A stretch of DNA of 64,000 nt from Lepidonotus clava (lineage: Eukaryota; Annelida; Polychaeta; Phyllodocida; Polynoidae): NCBI GenBank assembly GCA_936440205.1, contig OW387149.1:31340966-31404965 (forward strand), given 5' to 3'. Below the pieces are notes generated by a model. The model saw nothing but the letters and a program-made list of their open reading frames with translations, ran no database searches and was not told the DNA's origin. A program made the position numbers and the translations under genes. Below, in pieces: positions 17,386 through 26,493 of the stretch. The stretch's first letter is position 1. Each line of letters begins with the position of its first letter.

Positions 17386-17760
17386 GATTAACATACCACC
17401 GGAAAGATCTAGAGATGTATGTAACACCTGAGATCTTGGTCAGATGTATATATTGATAGATGTATATAATAAAATGTATTATGACCAATTTTTGTTGTTG
17501 GGTATTTATTTACATATAATATGAATATACTATGAATATATAATACGAATATATACTGTTCCAGATATGTATTATAATACGAATATAATACCATTGAGAT
17601 GAATATATCTGACATGTACGAATATATAATACCATTAAGATGAATATATCTGTCAAGTATTAATACTATTAGTAACCGAGTAGGAAATATTCATCGTCGC
17701 GACAAATTAACGAATATAACTACTAGTAACCGAGTAGGAAATATTCGTCAATGTTCGTTT

Positions 17761-18381
17761 GGATCTATTAACTTTGGTTTGTTTATTGACTCGTGGGTTG
17801 TGTAAAGGGCAACCAAGTGGTGACCTGCAACACTTCCAGCACGAGTCTGTCAAAAATTACCTCTAGCCTACTGACAACTGAGAGGGTGTATCGGATTAAC
17901 GCTTAGTTTGAATGTGAATGGATGACAAATTATAATGTGTAAGGAGCTTCATTCAAGTAATTTGGAGTAGGAATGGTGTTCCTGAAAATGTAGTTTTAAT
18001 AACTGAATGTTTACGTGCTTTTGAAATTTATGATTATAAAAAATAGTATCGTAAGCATATTTAAGTTGTTTATTTTACATTCTTATATTTAATTCAATTG
18101 AAGATTCTTTAGTTAACATCTTTTGTTAAATTGACGTGCAACGTTATTCCGCGATTAGTTGTGACGACATCTTGTGAATTACTTGACCTTAATTGATCAA
18201 TTAGACATTTGCGCCACCTAGCGTATATAATGGTGTATTGACGTAAGTGACTACGTCACTAGAGATTATAATTATTATAAAGTACTACTTTATAATAATC
18301 TCTAAAGTAGTAGTATTGTTGTAGTAGTACAATCGGTCTGCATAATTAGGTGTAAAACTTTTTACATTAATTTTTAAATTT
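17761..18381. other. Right-end AT-rich stretch of the Polinton, boundary uncertain
   Basis: No gene. It holds the reverse complement of the 12-mer found before PolB (18,213-18,224), a small inverted repeat TGACGTAAGTGACTACGTCA at about 18,239-18,258, and an imperfect hairpin AGAGATTAT...ATAATCTCT at 18,261-18,305. Polinton ends often begin with AG, so AGAGATTAT could mark an end, but without the left end this cannot be tested. Confidence 0.4.
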
Positions 18382-18395
18382 CACTACCTTTTCCG

Positions 18396-18507
18396 AGTAG
18401 TAATAAATCGAGCTTGAGTTCGACCCCGGCCCGGTACCCGGGATCAGATTCCTAATATTCCCCCGGGTACCGGGCCGGGGTCGAACTCGAGCTCGATTTT
18501 TACTACT
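18396..18507. repeat. Long GC-rich palindrome at the Polinton/CACTA junction
   Basis: Left arm 18,396-18,442 pairs with right arm 18,462-18,507, broken by only one mismatch and one gap, across a 19-base loop. The core is GACCCCGGCCCGGTACCCGGG. It is the first GC-rich sequence after the AT-rich element, and immediately abuts the truncated 5' side of the transposase frame. A palindrome this long is prone to cruciform formation, breakage and inverted duplication. Confidence 0.95.
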
Positions 18508-20708
18508 GACGGCTTTCTTGATAATGAAAACAACTTGGCTCTTCAGATGAATATCGATTGGTTTCAACCATTCTCTCGGAAAGCTTCGATGTCAGTAGGG
18601 GGCATTTACCTAACAATACTTAACCTACCCAGAAATGAGCGGTACAGACTTGAGAACGTCATACTATACGGTATCATTCCAAACTTAAGTAAAGAACCTG
18701 CCGACCTTACCAGTTTTCTGAGGCCCCTAGTCAACGAACTCAAGGAATTCTGGCATCAGGGAAAAAGGCTTATAACCAACGATTGCCCAAATGGCAAGAC
18801 CGTTAAGTTGGCGCTTTTGAACGTTGCTGCCAACCTGCCTGCAGGGAGGAAGACCTGCGGTTTCCTGCTACCTAATGCTATCATGGGTTGTTCAAAATGT
18901 CTGAAGGAATTCAAGAATTCAAACCGTGGAGGATTCAACATGGCGAATTGGACTCCTCGTACTCTGGACCAACACAAGGAGAGAGTGAGTGAGATTACAG
19001 CTGCATCCACCCCGAGAGAGAAAAGTAAACTTGAGAAGCAGTATGGAGCTCGTTCCTGTGTCCTCCTAGAATTGCCCTACTTCAATCCCATCAGGTAAGT
19101 TCAATCTCCAGGCCGAACAAATTTAAAGGCAAATCTTACACAGAATTATACCAAAATATTAACAATTTTAATTTGACATTTGAATAAACATTAATACAAA
19201 TGTTTCCATTAGCAGTAACTGTATTATATTACATTCATTTCTTCAGGTTCCTCTCGATCGATGTGATGCATAATGTACTGTTGGGTAAGTGTTGAAGCTT
19301 GACCTAACGTTAATTAATGTTTAGCACTGATAATGTGTTTGAAATGGAACTTGCATTTGCCTTTAATTTGGACTATTAGTTCATTGGGGTTTCAATACCG
19401 ATTTCACATATGTGCTTTTATTATTGGGATTCAGGGACTGCCAAGCGAATGTGGAAGAGGTGGACCGACAAAGAGTTGTCAAAGAAGAAGAAGAATTCAA
19501 CAGATGACGTTGTACTAAGCGCTAATCAGGTGTTGACTATTGATGCTCGTCTGAATCAGTTTAAAGAGGGACTACCGGATGACTGCGTGGTAACTAACAT
19601 CAAATCGAACGCTGGGATGTGGACGGCAAAGGAGTGGAAGAATTGGGTTACAGTCTCGTCTGGATACTGCCTCCAGGGCCTTTTGCCGGAGAATATGCTT
19701 CATAGCTGGCAGCGTTTCGTAGAAGCCACTCGACTTCTGTGCAAGCCTTGTATTACACACCACGAGATAGAACAGGCACACAGGAAACTATTGCACTTTT
19801 GCAAGAGCACAGAGCTCCAGTTCGGTTCTGATTTCATTACCCCAAACATGCATCTACATCTCCATTTAAAGGAGTGTCTCCGGGAGTATGGTCCAGCTCC
19901 CAGTACTTGGCTGTTCAGTTTTGAGCGGTATAATGGTTACTTGGGGGATGTGCCGACTAACAATCGCCAGATAGAGAAACAATTGTTTGAGAGGTTTCAC
20001 AGGATGAGTCGTGTCAGTCAGGCGCGCGCCGAAATGCCGTCCAAACACAAGGGGAAATTTGTCAAACACTGCCAGCTGGGAGAAGGAGAGAAGAAAGCAA
20101 GAACGGTCCTGGAAACACTCGATGTACCCAATGAGCGAGAATTCGCGCGGTGCGAGAGCCTATGGAGTCTCACCGACGGCTTCGAGACAGTTAGAGAAGA
20201 AAAGGCGTGGATCGACTCGGACGATCTTGAGCTGCTCAAAAAAACATACAAAAAGATGTACCCCACAGAACAGGAGATCCTAGAGAAGTCATTTCTGCCT
20301 TCATTTTACGTGAAGTCTAAAGTCGTAAAATATGGCCCCATGACTTATTCCAGCACAAATTCCAGCAGTGGTAAAAAGTTGTCTAGACTAATGGCAAATT
20401 GGTACGAAGACGGACAGAATGACCCCCGGGAGCGACCGTGCATCGCCACCCACTACGTGAAACATTACATACAATGTAATGCAACCGGGCAGAAGAGGCA
20501 ACATGTGTTTGCAGCTGTGAAGTGGTACCGACCCAGCACCGTCGAATCCAGATACATAAGTCCTTATACAATGTGGCACAAGGAAAAGTTCGAGCAACCT
20601 TCATGGGCATCTTTCCTGCCTGTTATGCGGATAAGTGGACATTTTGGATATGTGGTTGAACAAGAAAATATGATTGTATGTCCCCTTCGGCGCCACGACT
20701 TCTTGTAG
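18508..20708 (+). CDS. EnSpm/CACTA (TNP2-like) transposase, three exons, 5' part missing
   Basis: Three exons join in phase: about 18,508-19,094, 19,247-19,284 and 19,435-20,708, with GTAAGT donors and CAG acceptors. The protein has the DWFQPF catalytic-core segment, SVGGIYLTILNLPRNERY, ILYGIIPNLSKEP, then PYFNPIR joined to FLSIDVMHNVLLG and GTAKRMWKRW across the introns, and later FITPNMHLHLHLKECLREYG and FSFERYNGYLGDVPTNNRQI. These are hallmarks of animal TNP2-type transposases. About 600-630 residues remain; animal relatives are usually near 900, so the N-terminal third, normally with a zinc finger and the first catalytic region, is absent, and a long palindrome occupies the place. The remaining exons have no internal stops, which implies recent loss. 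It is probably inactive on its own. Confidence 0.88.
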
Positions 20709-20748
20709 ATCTAGAGGACCTATAGATATATCGAACTCGTGCACGTAG

Positions 20749-20991
20749 TGTCCGAAATTAAGCTGAAAACGTATGCATCATTAATGAGATTGTGCACCAC
20801 AAATATTGGATATGCACCCCCCGATATATGGGAATAAAAAAAAGTGCAAAACTTAAAAATAACGCACCTGGCAGTGAGTGTGCAGAATCACGAGTGTGAG
20901 TGTGCAGATCTAGACTCACGAGTGTGAGTGTGATCCCCGGGTGAAGGCCTATAGGCCCGGCCTATAGGGTGCAGCAGCTTAATTTCGGACA
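20749..20991. mobile_element. Small inverted-repeat element (MITE-like), 243 bp
   Basis: Perfect 17-base terminal inverted repeats, TGTCCGAAATTAAGCTG at 20,749-20,765 and its reverse complement at 20,975-20,991. Inside are repeated CACGAGTGTGAGTGTG units and a small palindrome AAGGCCTATAGGCCCGGCCT. It starts two bases inside the apparent end of the CACTA element. No coding capacity. Confidence 0.7.
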
Positions 20992-21402
20992 ATGTCCGGT
21001 GTTTTATATGCATTGTTAGGATTATGTGATTTAGACGCTTTTGCCAACAAAAGCAACATTTTTTTATTAGGAATAATTATATTACGCCCTAAACCTTATA
21101 ATGTGACTACTTTCAAATTTAAAATAAAAGGTAGGAAATTACTTCGCAAGGTTACGGTGCCAGGATGTGCGACTTTGAGGTACGTTTTCTGAAGTTATTT
21201 CACAGGCTGGGGGTGTGGGGCCGTGTGCATTTACGGGTGGTTTCTTGAGTCAGGTGTCAGGACGTGCACATCCAGCTGCCAGGGCTGCGCTGCGCGAGCG
21301 ACACCTTATGTAACACCTGACACCGGTCGCTCAGGCTGCTCGGCTGACCTAGATGGCCCCTCATTACCCTGCCCCCCGGGGGGGTCGGGGGGGGGGCACC
21401 AG
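20992..21402. other. Upstream region of the PHD-like gene
   Basis: A 66-codon frame at 20,992-21,192 ends near a good splice donor (GAG/GTACGT at about 21,180), so an upstream noncoding or coding exon is possible but not supported further. The stretch 21,250-21,345 is GC-rich, with GGTGTCAGG and CCTGACACC as an inverted pair, the kind of sequence seen at promoters. Confidence 0.3.
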
Positions 21403-21411
21403 CTTTATAAG
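21403..21411 (+). promoter_or_regulatory. Possible TATA box of the PHD-like gene
   Basis: CTTTATAAG lies about 115 bases before the ATG at 21,522 in a GC-rich stretch. Confidence 0.35.
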
Positions 21412-21521
21412 GAGGTGCCCACCACGTGCACACACACAGTCCCGCGCCAGCCTCACGACCATAAAAGCCGTACGTACGCAGAAGTTTGCTGATATTAAAC
21501 ACAAGCACCACATTGTGAACA

Positions 21522-23022
21522 ATGGCGACCACGCAGAAAACCCGGTAGGTGAATCAGATAACTTGCCTATAATTTGATAAGATAACATGCCTATATAGAG
21601 AAGTAGTGTTTTTTCAGGCTTTGCGGGAGAATGACTTGGGGGTTACACTTCCATATATAGAGTGTTTGTTAACAAATGTATAATTGTGTGGATAATAGCT
21701 GTTACGTTTGGTAGATATTTTCCATTTTTTTTCGTTTTCTCCCCATACACGTAGATAACCAATTCCAGACACTTAAAGGTTGTTTTTTTTGGCTCATTCA
21801 AGCAACCATGTGCGGTCGGAGGAGGAAGAGGAATCCCAGGCATGGACACCGCGTGAGGAGAAAAATATTGAAGAGGAGGAAACGATCTGGACGGAACCCG
21901 AATGGACCGAGTGCGCGCCCCTGTTCACCCCTAAGTAGGTTTAAATTGTTCAACACTGTTGATGGACAGGGATGGAAGAGAAGCATGGAAAGAAAATTAT
22001 TAACTTACTATCTGGTAGGATGACTATCGTCATGCCAAATAATGCACACTGTCTAAAACCCGACGACGGACTCGCGGTCGGACAATGGGAATTCATGTAA
22101 CATGCTGAAACAACAGGCTCTTTTTTGGACAATTTAAAAATTGCAAATTTGTCAGACTGGCACAATAACATGAAATAGAGATTGGATGAGAAAAATTGAG
22201 ATGCCGATGATTTGGTAGTTTCGACCACCTATGTTGAAATGATGGACGGTGTGATGATTTTTGAAATGTTTTCCAGGACGCACGACCAACAACAGCTCCC
22301 GGACGGCCCATCAGAGTGGACGTGCGTCTACTGTTCGGAGGATCCGACCCAGGTTGGTACATTTGTATTTACACGATGAAGCTAAGTGGGAAATAAAACA
22401 TGTAAGCGTATGAAGGGAAATATGTATAAACAAAACAAAATGATGAGTGGGGCGATTTCACGAGTACAATTGTTCTGAAATTTGCCAATATTACGAGGGA
22501 CACGCTGGTATGTAGTAAGTGCAAAATTGACTTTTGCACATTTAACTATAACCACACAATTTTTTTCAGGAGCAGGAGGAGTACTTAACGGACCAAAGGT
22601 GGAAGGCGATGGAAACGTTTGCCGAAGACCAACACGCCACACAACCGCAGGCCATATTCTTGGATGGCAACTACAGGTACGCCGGGTTTTTTTTTCATAA
22701 TAAATAATATTATATAGCGACAATGATTTTCGATGATGCTACTAGGCAAAAAATAACGAGGGCATAGAATCTTGATGTTGACGTTGGAGTGAACGCCGAG
22801 TTTCGTACGGTTACTAAAAATTGTGATTGATGATGGTCCGATTAGTTCGTGCACACAATTTAAAAAAATGTGTATTTAAACATGCCTCCGTAATATTTCA
22901 GAATGTACTTGGTCTGCAACTACTGCGGCCGGTGCTACCACGCCGACTGTGAGGGGGGCGAGCCTGCCAGCATCATGTGCTCCGAGGTGTTGTGCGAGTG
23001 GTGCGCCGAGGATAAAGATTAA
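21522..23022 (+). CDS. PHD-like zinc-finger protein, five exons, 152 residues
   Basis: Exons: 21,522-21,544, 21,803-21,934, 22,277-22,352, 22,570-22,676 and 22,902-23,022. Every intron starts GT and ends AG, phases agree at all four junctions, and the joined 459 bases hold one frame. The protein starts MATTQKTR, has an acidic domain from exon 2 (SEEEEESQAWTPREEK), then WTCVYCSEDPTQ, a 46-residue stretch, and LVCNYCGRCYHADC with final LCEWC. The order C-x2-C, C-x2-C-x4-H-x2-C, C-x2-C is that of a PHD finger (C4HC3), but the second loop is far longer than the usual 9-21 residues. PHD fingers read histone tails; that role here is inference. Neighbours are transposons, so it may be a host gene or an accessory transposon gene. 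Confidence 0.75.
22725..22773 (+). repeat. Part of PHD-gene intron 4 duplicated at 26,082
   Basis: 49 bases identical to 26,082-26,130. See the pair at 23,165 and 26,142: together they form one duplicated block with the middle missing in the second copy. Confidence 0.9.
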
Positions 23023-23037
23023 TAGAATCGATTCAGC

Positions 23038-23043
23038 AATAAA
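23038..23043 (+). terminator. Polyadenylation signal of the PHD-like gene
   Basis: AATAAA lies 16 bases after the TAA stop, followed by a GT- and T-rich stretch near 23,070-23,100. This supports the proposed last exon and strand. Confidence 0.6.
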
Positions 23044-23164
23044 ATAGTACACTAGATTTTAACTACACTTTGTGTCAAATGTCCTTTTATTTTTGTTTTT
23101 ATATAGTAACACTAGCTATAGGTTAGAATTTACCTTAAATCACAGCTTCACGCTAAACTATGTT

Positions 23165-23516
23165 TTTTGTGTGTACCTGGCAGTCTACGGCCGATCGTAC
23201 AGAGTATATTGAACAGATAATGTGAGTCATAATATATGTTTCATCTAAATTTACAAATATACTAGATCAGAGTGAAACACAGTCTTTTAATGCCTACTAA
23301 CTTCTAAGTACAGTGAGAGTAGAACACTGGTAAAGCGCGGCCATCAAATACAACCCACATTCCCCGTATAGGTCTATAGGCATAGAAACTTTGCTAAATC
23401 TGAGGGGTTCCAGAGACCCCCTAATTTGGATAATTCCCTTTATTGGTAGTTTAATTGCGTAAAATTTGAGAAATCGGAGGGGGGTCAACCGAACATGGGA
23501 CCCCCCCCCCCCCCCC
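23165..23516 (+). repeat. Direct repeat, copy 1 (352 bp)
   Basis: Nearly identical to 26,142-26,493 with no net length difference, ending in a C-run in both copies. It starts about 140 bases after the PHD-gene stop. Short frames on either strand inside it are not credible genes. Confidence 0.95.
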
Positions 23517-23960
23517 TTCAATACATTCTGCTACAGACTGCAGGCTTTAAGCCGGATGGCAGGTGCACACCCCTGTAACGACCAACAGAGAGCTCCTCTC
23601 AGACTGGGGCAAATTAAACTCATGGGGCAAACTGCGACACAGCTCAGAATCCGTCCCAATCATCGGTTGAGACCGGGGTTTACTTACGCAGTGCAACGGG
23701 GCGTGGTGGGGCGTGGCCCGGTAAGGGTTACACCGTCAGGCGGTCTCTGGGTCGGGCACCCGGGTCGGGCCCTGGAGATTAATCCTCCATCACGCAGGGC
23801 TCTCTCCCTCACTCCCTCCCAGTCTATCCCGACAGATTACTAGTTTTAGCGGGGCAGGAGCCTTGATTTGTGAAGACGTGGAGAAATGGCAATGTTTGAC
23901 CCCATCGTAAGGCCCGTGGAGGAACCTACCCGTCGGAAAATCAATCACCTGCAGCATCAA
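23517..23960. other. Spacer with no clear gene
   Basis: Moderately GC-rich sequence after a 16-base C-run. A 125-codon frame at 23,466-23,843 starts in the repeat and has no recognisable domain. Confidence 0.4.
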
Positions 23961-24040
23961 GTCGGCGGTAAAATGGATAAGTCATTTCACCGGCGACCTG
24001 ATGTGTTTTCTCTGCACGGGTTCGAATCCTGTAAATGCCT
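23961..24040 (+). repeat. tRNA-Arg-like SINE head
   Basis: AAATGGATAAGTC resembles the A-box region of tRNA-Arg (TAATGGATAAGGC), and GGGTTCGAATCC about 45 bases on is a full B box with a paired T stem. The acceptor and anticodon arms do not fold, so this is a tRNA-derived SINE head or decayed tRNA, not a working tRNA gene. Confidence 0.5.
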
Positions 24041-25369
24041 GGGTAAACTTGACGTATCGTCCGTCATACGGCAATACGCCTTTTTTCTGTTCATAATTTT
24101 AAAGTGTCATTATTATTGTACTATTTTATATCAATATTATCTAATTCACGAATATGTCTTGGTAGGGAAAACCAGTGTTTAGCACCCCTGTAATAAGCTA
24201 AGGGGATTTCCAGAGATGAAAGTGGTCCATGAGAAAAAAAAAGTGTAAATTCATCCTCGAAGAATTGCATGCATTTACGGGAGGGTCGAGTATTAACATA
24301 TTATTATTTGTTTAATTCTCCGAATTTTGTATTTATCTTAATTATTGCTCATTTTTTACTTTAAACATATCAATTTGTTCACAATTATGTTAAAGAATGT
24401 TTTCCGTAGAAAAAATCCTACTTTGATTTATGATTTCAGACTTTTCTATCATCACTGTCGGAATAATTTAATGCTCCACAGGACAGAGACCACATGCTGT
24501 GTCTATCGCCCAACCCCCGTTCTTCCCCCACATCACATAACCATCTGCAGCTGGTCACCAGACACCCCTGACCACAGGGCTACCCATGACGGGGATAAGA
24601 CTACAAATTCAGAATATAAAACTATAAATATTTCATATGGAAAAAAAAACAAAATACGTACATTTTCCTTGGTGTTAGGACTAAGAATGAACAATATATA
24701 CAAATGCTCAGTACATTCTGATGTGAAATTAGTTTCTGAAATTAAAGTGTGAACAAAATGTTGCATAAATTTATATTTGCAATTCCAATGGGACTCCCCA
24801 TATGAATCCGATCCTCCACTTTCTCCTTTTCCACTTCATACTGGGAAGGGGGCCCTTTCAAGGATACTACCCACTGCCAAACTACCGCCCGCCCCTTCTT
24901 TTTCTCACCGATCCCTCCTAAATTCTAGTTGACCACGTGCACCTCTTGTTTATGGCCCTAGACCCTTAAATTCGAGACGGCGACATGGCCCTTTTTGGGC
25001 TTAGTGACATGGGACAGGGCTAATTCTTAAATTCGACAGGGCGACATGGATGTTTCTTAAAATTGACATGCGACATTGGGACCCCCCCCCATCAAGGGCC
25101 CCTTGTTTGTCAGGGAAGACTCACATCACCGCCCCCAAAATTCTGGTTCTGTACATGTCAGTACCAGGAAATATGCCTAAATACCCCAAACTGCTTAATC
25201 TAATAATACTGGGTATGCAGAAGGTTTAATTCAGTTTGGCAGGTATCCAAGTCTATCAATACTAGACTTTATCTCTTGATGGCTCCTGGTTGATATGTTT
25301 AAATCCATACAGTCAATTTCACTAAGCTACGATCTGTTCATACCGGTGGGTATTTGGATGGTCCCTAGC
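24041..25369. other. Noncoding stretch
   Basis: No gene seen. At 24,970-25,090 there are repeated phrases such as AAATTCGACAGGGCGACATG, which recur at 28,150-28,330 and 28,675-28,720, so they belong to a dispersed repeat family. A 135-codon frame at 24,345-24,752 is low in complexity and unrecognised. Confidence 0.45.
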
Positions 25370-25435
25370 CCGGGTAAGTTAAGCAACATTGAGACCGGTT
25401 GTTACTTGGATGGTGGCCTGCCCGTGTTCGAATCC
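25370..25435 (+). repeat. 5S rRNA-like SINE head
   Basis: GTAAGTTAAGCAACATTGAG, then ACCGGTTGTTACTTGGATGG and GGCCTGCCC, follow the order of the 5S rRNA internal promoter (A box, intermediate element, C box). An imperfect partner TATTTGGATGGTCCC precedes it at about 25,350. It breaks off into a GTTCGAATCCCC, unlike a true 5S gene. Confidence 0.6.
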
Positions 25436-25694
25436 CCATTTGAATACATTTTTTTCGTTCATGGTCGTCCTGGTTTCAATTTAATCCACCAGGTGTCGCT
25501 GGAGGAAAGATCAGTCTACACTATCACTCTGCCACCTCGACGCTCGCTAACTGCGAATCATGGATGACGATTCTGGCGCGGAGGGGTCATTCGCCGCAGA
25601 TTGTCTACACTATACTAGAAGTAGGACGCGGTGTATTGCATCAGTCCTGTGGTTCGGATATAAAAGGCCTCTATCGGCCACAACCGTCCGGCGA

Positions 25695-25803
25695 GCCGTG
25701 ACGCTGGGCCACTAATGAATTATTCGAGCCCCTCGTGGGTTCGACCCCCACTAGATTCGTTAGGCCCGGCCTAACAAAACGATTGTCGTTTCCCCAGCGT
25801 CAA
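25695..25803 (+). repeat. Stem-closed tRNA-like segment
   Basis: TGACGCTGGG at the left pairs with CCCAGCGTCA at the right, and GTGGGTTCGACCCCCAC in the middle is a strong B-box arm. It could be a short inverted-repeat element or an old SINE. No A box is convincing. Confidence 0.35.
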
Positions 25804-26081
25804 CATGACACTCGCCACTTTTGTGAGTTTTTACTATAATATGTATTGAAACCAGATATATATATACGTTGATAAGTTTGAGACATAAATCTGTACGATT
25901 CAAAACATGTCAATATCCCACCCCCCCGCTTTCCTCCATTAATTACACTTAGGCCTACAGAATACCTTTGGATACAGGTTGTCAGATTAACTGTGAGAGG
26001 AAAGCGCATTAATGGAATTAACACGTTGAAGCTGGAAAGGGGGGATTGTTTTGTTAAAGCTGCAACTACTGCAATGGAATA

Positions 26082-26493
26082 GATTTTCGATGATGCTACT
26101 AGGCAAAAAATAACGAGGGCATAGAATCTTATATGTGTACCTTTTGTGTGTACCTGGCAGTCTACGGCCGATCGTACAGAGTATATTGAACAGATAATGT
26201 GAGTCATAATATATGTTTCATCTAAATTTACAAATATACTAGATCAGAGTGAAACACAGTCTTTTAATGCCTACTAACTTCTAAGTACAGTGAGAGTAGA
26301 ACACTGGTAAAGCGCGGCCATCAAATACAACCCACATTCCCCGTATAGGTCTATAGGCATAGAAACTTTGCTAAATCTGAGGGGTTCCAGAGACCCCCTA
26401 ATTTGGATAATTCCCTTTATTGGTAGTTTAATTGCGTAAAATTTGAGAAATCGGAGGGGGGTCAACCGAACATGGGGACCCCCCCCCCCCCCC
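26082..26493 (+). repeat. Direct repeat, copy 2, lacking the PHD last exon
   Basis: 26,082-26,130 matches 22,725-22,773 (intron 4) and 26,142-26,493 matches 23,165-23,516. The roughly 390 bases between these blocks in copy 1, which include exon 5 and the polyadenylation signal, are absent here. A run of C then G follows. Confidence 0.93.

Larger units (their letters stand above)
14310..17760. repeat. Repeat- and hairpin-rich noncoding right part of the Polinton
   Basis: About 3.4 kb without a credible gene. It is a mosaic of short tandem and direct repeats with different units: CGAGCAGTTGAACATTTGAAT near 14,350 and 14,430; a 32-base pair at 15,055-15,115; TATGGTATCGTGAAGAATGC three times at 15,545-15,625; CTCCTTCAAGGCTCCGTGAG five times at 15,810-15,970; paired units at 16,190-16,260 and 16,490-16,560; ACTTGGTGTCAAAT six times; GTACATTCTTAGTACTTT about seven times; and paired ATGAATATATCTG units near 17,600. 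Hairpins are interspersed. Such a region could be a spacer, a packaging or replication signal, or a source of small RNAs. Confidence 0.85.
1..18370 (+). mobile_element. Polinton/Maverick (adintovirus-like) element, right-hand part, looks whole
   Basis: A self-replicating DNA element of the Polinton class. The diagnostic set is present on one strand: protein-primed DNA polymerase B, rve-type integrase, FtsK/HerA-like packaging ATPase, adenain-like protease and a double-jelly-roll major capsid protein, plus a pVI/pX-like protein. Base composition is strongly AT-rich up to about 18,370 and then changes abruptly. The left end is outside the window, because the first reading frame is already open at base 1, so terminal inverted repeats and target duplication cannot be checked here. 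No obvious break is seen in any core gene, which suggests a recent insertion. The right boundary is an inference from composition and could be several hundred bases off. Confidence 0.93.
18382..20750 (+). mobile_element. Candidate EnSpm/CACTA element, internally shortened
   Basis: The transposase lies between CACTACC at 18,382 and GTAGTG ending at 20,750, which look like CACTA-type ends. Both ends also carry a nearby GAGTTCGA-like subterminal motif. The flanking three bases do not match (TTT versus TCC), so no target duplication supports these ends and they may be chance. Confidence 0.35.

Noticed and set aside
19572-20610. Several antisense frames over the transposase
   Set aside because: They are shadows of the clearly conserved plus-strand exons.
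20992-21192. 66-codon frame with a following splice donor
   Set aside because: No domain and no matching upstream or in-phase downstream exon could be shown.
25370-25435. Genuine 5S rRNA gene
   Set aside because: Only the internal promoter half is recognisable; the 5' half and terminator are absent.
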